62,709 bases of DNA from contig JACRNU010000043.1 in the NCBI GenBank assembly GCA_016234805.1, forward strand, positions 1-62,709, read 5' to 3'. Shown here in pieces: positions 58,455-62,709 of this stretch. Source of the stretch: Elusimicrobiota bacterium. Lineage in GTDB: Bacteria > Elusimicrobiota > Elusimicrobia > UBA1565 > UBA9628. The translations under genes were made by a program, and so were the position numbers. The number at the start of each line of letters is the position of its first letter. Positions within the stretch are counted from its first letter, which is position 1. The notes beneath the pieces were generated by a model that made no database searches, was not told the DNA's origin, and saw nothing but the letters and a program-made list of their open reading frames with translations.

Positions 58455-59393
58455 ATGAGGTCCCGCTCCGATTGGAAAGAAGAAGCCGCGGCCGCGTTCC
58501 CGGCCGCGCGGTTCAACGAGCCCATGCGGCTCCACACCACGTTCAAGATCGGCGGCCCGGCCGACTGCTACCTGGAGGCTTCGAGCGAAGCGGGGCTCAA
58601 GGCCGTCCTGCGCTTCGGCGTCCGCCGCCGCGTGCCGGTGTTCCTGCTGGGAGGGGGCTCTAAGCTCCTGGTCGCGGACGCGGGCATCCGGGGCTTCGTG
58701 GTCCGTCTGACCGGGGACTTCGAAGGCGTGTCTTTCCCGGCCGGGGGCCGCGCCGCTCCCGGCGGTGCGGCCGCCCGCGTGGCCGTCGGAGCCGGCGTCC
58801 GCGTGCCGAAGCTCCTGAGCTTCGCGGCCGCCAAAGGGCTCGCGGGCCTCGAGCCCCTGGCCGGCATCCCGGGCACCGTGGGAGGCGCGCTCGTGATGAA
58901 CGCAGGCACCCGCGAGGGCTCGATCGGAGACCTGGTCTTCAGCGTGCGGACCCTCGACCCGCGGACCGGCCGGACCGCGGTCTTCCCCCGCGGACGCCTC
59001 CGGTTCGGCTATAGGAAAAGCAGCCTGGGCCGGAGCGTCGTCGTGGGATGCGAACTCCGATTGAAGGCAGCGTCCAAAGTTGATATAATCACACGCATCC
59101 GGGAGTACCAGCGGAGAAGGTCTCTGACTCAACCGATTTACAGCAATAACATAGGCTCGATTTTCAAGAACCCGCCGGGTCTCCCCGCCGCCAAGCTCAT
59201 TGAGAACTGCGGCCTCAAGGGCGCGGTCTGCGGCGGGGCGCGCGTCTCGACGAAACATTCGAATTTCATAGAGAATTTCAGCCGTGCTTCCTCCGCCGAC
59301 GTCCTTGAGCTGGTCTCCCGCATCCGCTCCGTTGTCCGGGCCGCCCATGGGGTGGACCTCGAGCTGGAGATGAGGGTGGTCGGGGATGCATAG
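58455..59393 (+). CDS. murB: UDP-N-acetylenolpyruvoylglucosamine reductase
   Basis: 312 residues from the ATG at 58455; earlier in-frame codons exist but this start gives the normal N-terminus. FAD-binding HTTFKIGGPADCYLE and GGGSKLLVADAG, then GLEPLAGIPGTVGGALVMNA and GYRKSS; catalytic Ser in NNIGSIFKNPPG and acid in LELEMRVVG. It reduces UDP-GlcNAc-enolpyruvate to UDP-MurNAc in peptidoglycan synthesis. Overlaps ftsQ by eight bases. The ddl gene often found here is absent. Confidence 0.96.
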   Translation: MRSRSDWKEEAAAAFPAARFNEPMRLHTTFKIGGPADCYLEASSEAGLKAVLRFGVRRRVPVFLLGGGSKLLVADAGIRGFVVRLTGDFEGVSFPAGGRAAPGGAAARVAVGAGVRVPKLLSFAAAKGLAGLEPLAGIPGTVGGALVMNAGTREGSIGDLVFSVRTLDPRTGRTAVFPRGRLRFGYRKSSLGRSVVVGCELRLKAASKVDIITRIREYQRRRSLTQPIYSNNIGSIFKNPPGLPAAKLIENCGLKGAVCGGARVSTKHSNFIENFSRASSADVLELVSRIRSVVRAAHGVDLELEMRVVGDA

Positions 59394-60177
59394 GTACAAG
59401 GCCCGGATCAGGCGCTTCCGCGTCCAGACGCGTCCCAAGGTGCGCTCCCGCAAGAGGATGGAGTTCACCGCGGTGCTCGCGCTCGTGGTGCTCGCGGCCG
59501 CCGCGGTCCTGACCGCTCCGCGCCTGCTCTCCCACCTGCCCGATCTTTCGGACCTCGCCGCGCGCGCGTACCCGTCCGCTTTCGTGATGGAGGGCGTGCC
59601 GGAGGCCCTCGAGGGGGCCTTCTCCGCGGTGCTCGGCGCCGCCCAGGGCAGCCCTGCCTCGCGCGCGGCCGAGCTCAGGAGCCGCCACAAGGTCGTGCGC
59701 TCCGTCCGCGTCAGCCGCGACTGGCTGGCGCGCAGGATCAGGTTCAAGGTGGAGCTGCGCCGGCCTCTGGCCAGGGTCGTCCAGGGAGGCCGGGGGCGCG
59801 GCTACCTCGCGATCGACGGCGAGGTCTTCACCGCTCCCGAGGGGCTGTTCTCCGCGCCCCTGCCCGAGGTGGACTTGGGCGGCGCGGACCGCGGGGAACG
59901 GCGCAGGCTCGCGCAGTGCGTGGCGGACCTGGCCGCGGGCCTGCCGTCGGCCCTGGCGAGGATGTCGTGGGCTCCCCGGCTCGAGGGCTGGGAGGCCAGG
60001 CTTTCGGACGGGACCACGGTGCTGTGGGGGGATTTGCGCTGGACCGGGCAGAAGGCTGCCAGGCTCCGGCAGGTCCTGGAGGACGCCGGGACGGCGGCGA
60101 TCCCGATGACCGCGGACCTGAGATATTTCGAGGACGGGAAGATCTTCGTGAGGCCTTCCCTCCAAGCCAGTCTATGA
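59386..60177 (+). CDS. ftsQ: Cell division protein FtsQ
   Basis: 263 residues. A short basic cytoplasmic segment (RYKARIRRFRVQTRPK) precedes one transmembrane helix (FTAVLALVVLAAAAVLTA). The periplasmic part contains a POTRA-like segment (VVRSVRVSRDWLARRIRFKV, ELRRPLARV) and a beta domain (YLAIDGEVFTAPEGLFSAPL). Sequence is divergent, but membrane topology and the murB-ftsA position support FtsQ, which bridges FtsBL in the divisome. Confidence 0.88.
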   Translation: MHRYKARIRRFRVQTRPKVRSRKRMEFTAVLALVVLAAAAVLTAPRLLSHLPDLSDLAARAYPSAFVMEGVPEALEGAFSAVLGAAQGSPASRAAELRSRHKVVRSVRVSRDWLARRIRFKVELRRPLARVVQGGRGRGYLAIDGEVFTAPEGLFSAPLPEVDLGGADRGERRRLAQCVADLAAGLPSALARMSWAPRLEGWEARLSDGTTVLWGDLRWTGQKAARLRQVLEDAGTAAIPMTADLRYFEDGKIFVRPSLQASL

Positions 60178-60205
60178 CCGAGTTGATGGCTGCGGGACTG
60201 AAACA

Positions 60206-61450
60206 ATGATGAGAAAGGACGTCGTCGCCGGACTGGACCTGGGATCGGGCAGGATCACCTGCCTCATCGGGTCCCCTGACTCCGAGACCGGGCGCATGCG
60301 CGTGCTGGGCGGGGCGAGCGCGGTCTGCCGCGGCATCAACGGGGGCGTGGTCGTCAATATCCCCGAGACCGCCCGCGCCGTCACCCGGGTCGTCGAGGAA
60401 GCGGAGGCCAGCGCGGGCAAGCCGCTCGTGACCGGGCTCTACCTCGGGATGCGGGGCGCGCACCTGCAGTCCTTCAACAACAAGGGCGCCTTCAACATCG
60501 CGCGGACCGACAAGGAGATCACGGCCGAGGACGTCAACAGCGTGGTGGCCAACGCCAAGGCCATCCCGATCTCGCCGGACCGCGAGATCGTGCACGTCGT
60601 CCCGCAGGGGTTCTCGCTCGACCGCCAGCCGGGGGTGCACGACCCCGTGGGCATGGAGGCCAGCCTCGTCGAGGTCGAGGTCCACATGGTCACGGCCTCG
60701 ACCCTGGCCCTCAACAACCTCAGCAAGGCCGTCTCCCTGGCCGGCTTCGAGGTCATCGACCCGGTCTATGGCATGCTCGCCGCCTCCGAGCTCCTCGTCT
60801 CCCCGGAAGAGAAGGACCTCGGATGCATGCTCATCGATCTGGGCGGGCAGTCCGTGTCCATCGGGATCTTCTGCGACGGCAGCATCCGGTACTCCCGGGA
60901 GCTCGCCTTCGGCGCGGACCTCATCACCCGCGACCTCGCGGTCGGGCTTCGGACCTCCTACCCGACGGCGGAGAAGATCAAGATCGGCCACGGCGTGGCG
61001 CACCCCTCGCTGCTCAACGGCGACGACGAGATCGACTACGTCGGCATCGACGGCCGCTCGAGCGCCTCCATCCGCAAGCGCGCCATGATGGACTTCATCC
61101 TCCCCCGGGTCGAGGAGATCTTCACCCTGGTCGCGGAGGACCTCAAGAAATCCTCCTACGCGGACATGGTGGTCTCGGGCGGGGCCATCCTCACGGGGGG
61201 AGGCTCGCTGCTGAGGGGCTCCATCGAGGCGGCGCGCCAGATCCTCGAGATCCCGGTGCGGGCCGGGACGGCCCACCCCGACCAGATCGAGTGCGACGAG
61301 AGATGGCTCGACCCGGCGTTCGCGACTTCGCTCGGCCTCCTGCACTACTCCACCGCGCATCACTGGGGCGAAGGCGGCCACCGCGTCCTGGGCCGCAAGA
61401 AGCCCGTGTGGCTCCGGCGGCTGAGCTCGATGTTCAAGGAGCTCTTCTGA
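60206..61450 (+). CDS. ftsA: Cell division protein FtsA
   Basis: 414 residues. Actin-like ATPase: phosphate-1 loop VVAGLDLGSGRITCLIG, the 1C subdomain (VVANAKAIPISPDREIVHVV), phosphate-2 LIDLGGQSVSIGIF and adenosine motif VVSGGAILTGGGSLLRG. The C-terminal amphipathic segment (VWLRRLSSMFKELF) is the membrane-targeting helix. It tethers FtsZ filaments to the membrane. Stop overlaps ftsZ as TGATG. Confidence 0.96.
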   Translation: MMRKDVVAGLDLGSGRITCLIGSPDSETGRMRVLGGASAVCRGINGGVVVNIPETARAVTRVVEEAEASAGKPLVTGLYLGMRGAHLQSFNNKGAFNIARTDKEITAEDVNSVVANAKAIPISPDREIVHVVPQGFSLDRQPGVHDPVGMEASLVEVEVHMVTASTLALNNLSKAVSLAGFEVIDPVYGMLAASELLVSPEEKDLGCMLIDLGGQSVSIGIFCDGSIRYSRELAFGADLITRDLAVGLRTSYPTAEKIKIGHGVAHPSLLNGDDEIDYVGIDGRSSASIRKRAMMDFILPRVEEIFTLVAEDLKKSSYADMVVSGGAILTGGGSLLRGSIEAARQILEIPVRAGTAHPDQIECDERWLDPAFATSLGLLHYSTAHHWGEGGHRVLGRKKPVWLRRLSSMFKELF

Positions 61451-62562
61451 TGCTCATCCGGCCGAGCAAGGATTTCCAGGAGAAGCGCGCCGTCATCAAG
61501 GTCATCGGCGTGGGCGGCGCCGGCGGCAACGCCGTCAACCGGATGATCCAGGCGGGCCTGCACGGGGTGGAGTTCATCGCGGCCAACACCGACGCCCAGG
61601 CCCTCAAGGGCTCGCTCGCCGAGGTCCGCATCCAGCTCGGAGAGACGCTCACCAAGGGCCTCGGGGTCGGGGGCGACCCGTCCAAGGGCCGGGACTCGAC
61701 CCTCGAGTCCGAGGAGGTCATCCGCGAGCACCTCGCGGGCGCCGACATGGTCTTCATCACCGCGGGCATGGGCGGCGGCACGGGCACGGGAGGCGCCCCG
61801 GTCGTGGCCCGCGTGGCCAAGGCGCTCGGAGCGCTGACGATCGGCGTCGTGACCAAGCCCTTCGAGTTCGAGGGGGCCAACCGCGCCTCCATCGCGGAGA
61901 CCGGCACGGCTGAGATGCGCCAGAACGTCGACACACTGCTCCAGATCCCCAACCAGCGGCTCTTCGAGATCATCGACAACCGCACCCCGTGCGACGAGGC
62001 CTTCCGCCGGGCCGACGACGTCCTGCGCAAGGCGATCCAGTCCATCTCGGACGTGATCACCGTGCCCGGGATAATCAACATGGACTTGAACGACATCAAG
62101 GCGGTCATGAAGGACGCGGGCGAGGCCTTGATCGGCATGGCCGAGGAGTCAGGGCCGGGCCGGGCCCTCAAGGCGGCCAAGGCCGCGGTGGAGTCCCCGC
62201 TCCTCGAGAACGTGGTCATCGACGGGGCCAAGGGCATCGTCGTGAACGTGACCGGCCGCAAGGATGGCCTCATGCTCATCGAGATCCAGGAGGCCATGGA
62301 TCACATCAAGACCTCGGCCTCCACGGACGCCAAGATCAAGCTCGGCACGGCGTACGACGAGACGGTGGGCGACAGGCTCCGCATCACGGTGATCGCGACC
62401 GGGTTCCCTCTCCGGCGCCGGAAGAGCCTGAGCACCCACCGCACCGTGGACCTGTCGCACTCCAACATCCCTCCGGACGCGCGGTCCCTGGCCTTGGCCG
62501 CGACGACGGAGGAGCTCAACCGGCCGGCCTTCATGCGGCTGAAAGTCAGGAAACTCAGATGA
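61450..62562 (+). CDS. ftsZ: Cell division protein FtsZ
   Basis: 370 residues. GTP-binding tubulin fold: IKVIGVGGAGGNAVNRMI, the signature GGGTGTGGAPVVA, NVDTLLQIPNQRLFEI and the T7 loop NMDLNDIKAVMK. The C-terminal tail RPAFMRLKVRKLR is the conserved peptide that binds FtsA/ZipA-type partners. It forms the Z ring. The stop is ATGA with a frame starting in the MTEPKR repeat. Confidence 0.97.
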   Translation: MLIRPSKDFQEKRAVIKVIGVGGAGGNAVNRMIQAGLHGVEFIAANTDAQALKGSLAEVRIQLGETLTKGLGVGGDPSKGRDSTLESEEVIREHLAGADMVFITAGMGGGTGTGGAPVVARVAKALGALTIGVVTKPFEFEGANRASIAETGTAEMRQNVDTLLQIPNQRLFEIIDNRTPCDEAFRRADDVLRKAIQSISDVITVPGIINMDLNDIKAVMKDAGEALIGMAEESGPGRALKAAKAAVESPLLENVVIDGAKGIVVNVTGRKDGLMLIEIQEAMDHIKTSASTDAKIKLGTAYDETVGDRLRITVIATGFPLRRRKSLSTHRTVDLSHSNIPPDARSLALAATTEELNRPAFMRLKVRKLR

Positions 62563-62709
62563 CCGAGCCTAAGCGCAATGCCGTTCACTTAAGCCGGGTG
62601 CCCGTCGTTGCGCAGATAGCCGCTCATCTTGATTTTGACATGACGAGGGTAGCGTCGGTCGGTTCGTCGCTCGGGAAGAAGGAGCTTCCCGACGTCGAGG
62701 CGCATCCTC
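62559..62709 (+). CDS. Reading frame starting in the MTEPKR repeat (runs off the window)
   Basis: ATG at 62559 overlaps the ftsZ stop (ATGA). The frame begins MTEPKRNAVHLSRVPVVAQI and stays open for the 50 codons left. The first 17 bases equal the start of the micro-ORFs at 8804 and 50433. It may be a gene or a longer version of the micro-ORF element; no domain is recognised. Confidence 0.35.
   Translation, partial: MTEPKRNAVHLSRVPVVAQIAAHLDFDMTRVASVGSSLGKKELPDVEAHP

Noticed and set aside
60823-61449. Upstream extension of the ftsZ frame inside ftsA
   Set aside because: FtsZ clearly begins at 61450 (MLIRPSKDFQEKRAVIKVIG); the upstream part is an Arg/Gly-rich shadow of ftsA.
1-62709. CRISPR array or prophage
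   Set aside because: No regularly spaced direct repeats and no phage structural or integrase genes were seen; the tRNA pair has no attachment-site duplication nearby.

Overview
The window is a 62.7 kb stretch of a GC-rich, Gram-negative (diderm) bacterial chromosome. Lipoproteins, a KpsF/KdsD isomerase, Wzm/Wzt-type O-antigen export and a Pal-like protein all point to an outer membrane. The mix of features (a giant SecA-like protein, an LL-diaminopimelate aminotransferase, many secreted proteins of unknown family, a murB-ftsQ-ftsA-ftsZ order) resembles environmental Elusimicrobiota. That placement is inference from general character, not from a marker-gene comparison. The genes are packed very tightly: most co-directional neighbours overlap by ATGA, GTGA or TGATG, and three convergent pairs share CTAG or TTAA stop codons.

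Layout. 1-7.2 kb: a SecA-like giant protein (open at the left edge) coupled to an ankyrin/caspase-like lipoprotein. 7.3-14.4 kb: an exopolysaccharide cluster with a polyprenyl-phosphate sugar transferase, two GT4-like glycosyltransferases, a decayed GT2 remnant, and a divergent O-antigen-ligase-like protein with a TPR tail coupled to a macro-domain protein. 14.4-15.9 kb: a RAYT-like protein without its HUH histidines, flanked by REP-like repeats and ending in a perfect 26-bp palindrome shared with a convergent J-domain protein. 16-36.8 kb: a large, visibly less GC-rich surface-polysaccharide island (glycosyltransferases, methyltransferases, radical SAM and FAD enzymes, WbqC-like protein, Wzm/Wzt transporter, DegT aminotransferase, DUF115-GT8 fusion, KdsD). 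36.9-49.5 kb: envelope and sensory genes (a C-terminally anchored secreted protein, orphan histidine kinase, LysM/FecR protein, CBM48 and GH57-like proteins, TPR, PDZ and HAMP proteins). 49.5-54.5 kb: pantothenate (panB, panC) and lysine/DAP (dapB, dapL) biosynthesis. 54.6-58.4 kb: zinc-ribbon protein, DEAD-box helicase, tRNA-Glu, tRNA-Lys, Pal-like lipoprotein and PGRP-type amidase. 58.4-62.7 kb: murB-ftsQ-ftsA-ftsZ and the start of one more reading frame.

Most notable: (i) a short repeat beginning ATGACCGAGCCTAAGCG at three gene junctions, always overlapping the upstream stop as ATGA; at two junctions it forms a micro-ORF (MTEPKR...VHRRGRRP) that also supplies the next gene's Shine-Dalgarno and start; (ii) a perfect palindrome mirroring the stop codons of two convergent genes; (iii) a HUH-less RAYT with a DnaA-like tail; (iv) a recurrent extended -10 (TGnTAnnAT) about 6-7 nt before start codons, suggesting many leaderless mRNAs; (v) two genes broken at G/C homopolymers. 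No stretch longer than 300 bases lacks a gene. I saw no CRISPR array, rRNA or complete insertion sequence.
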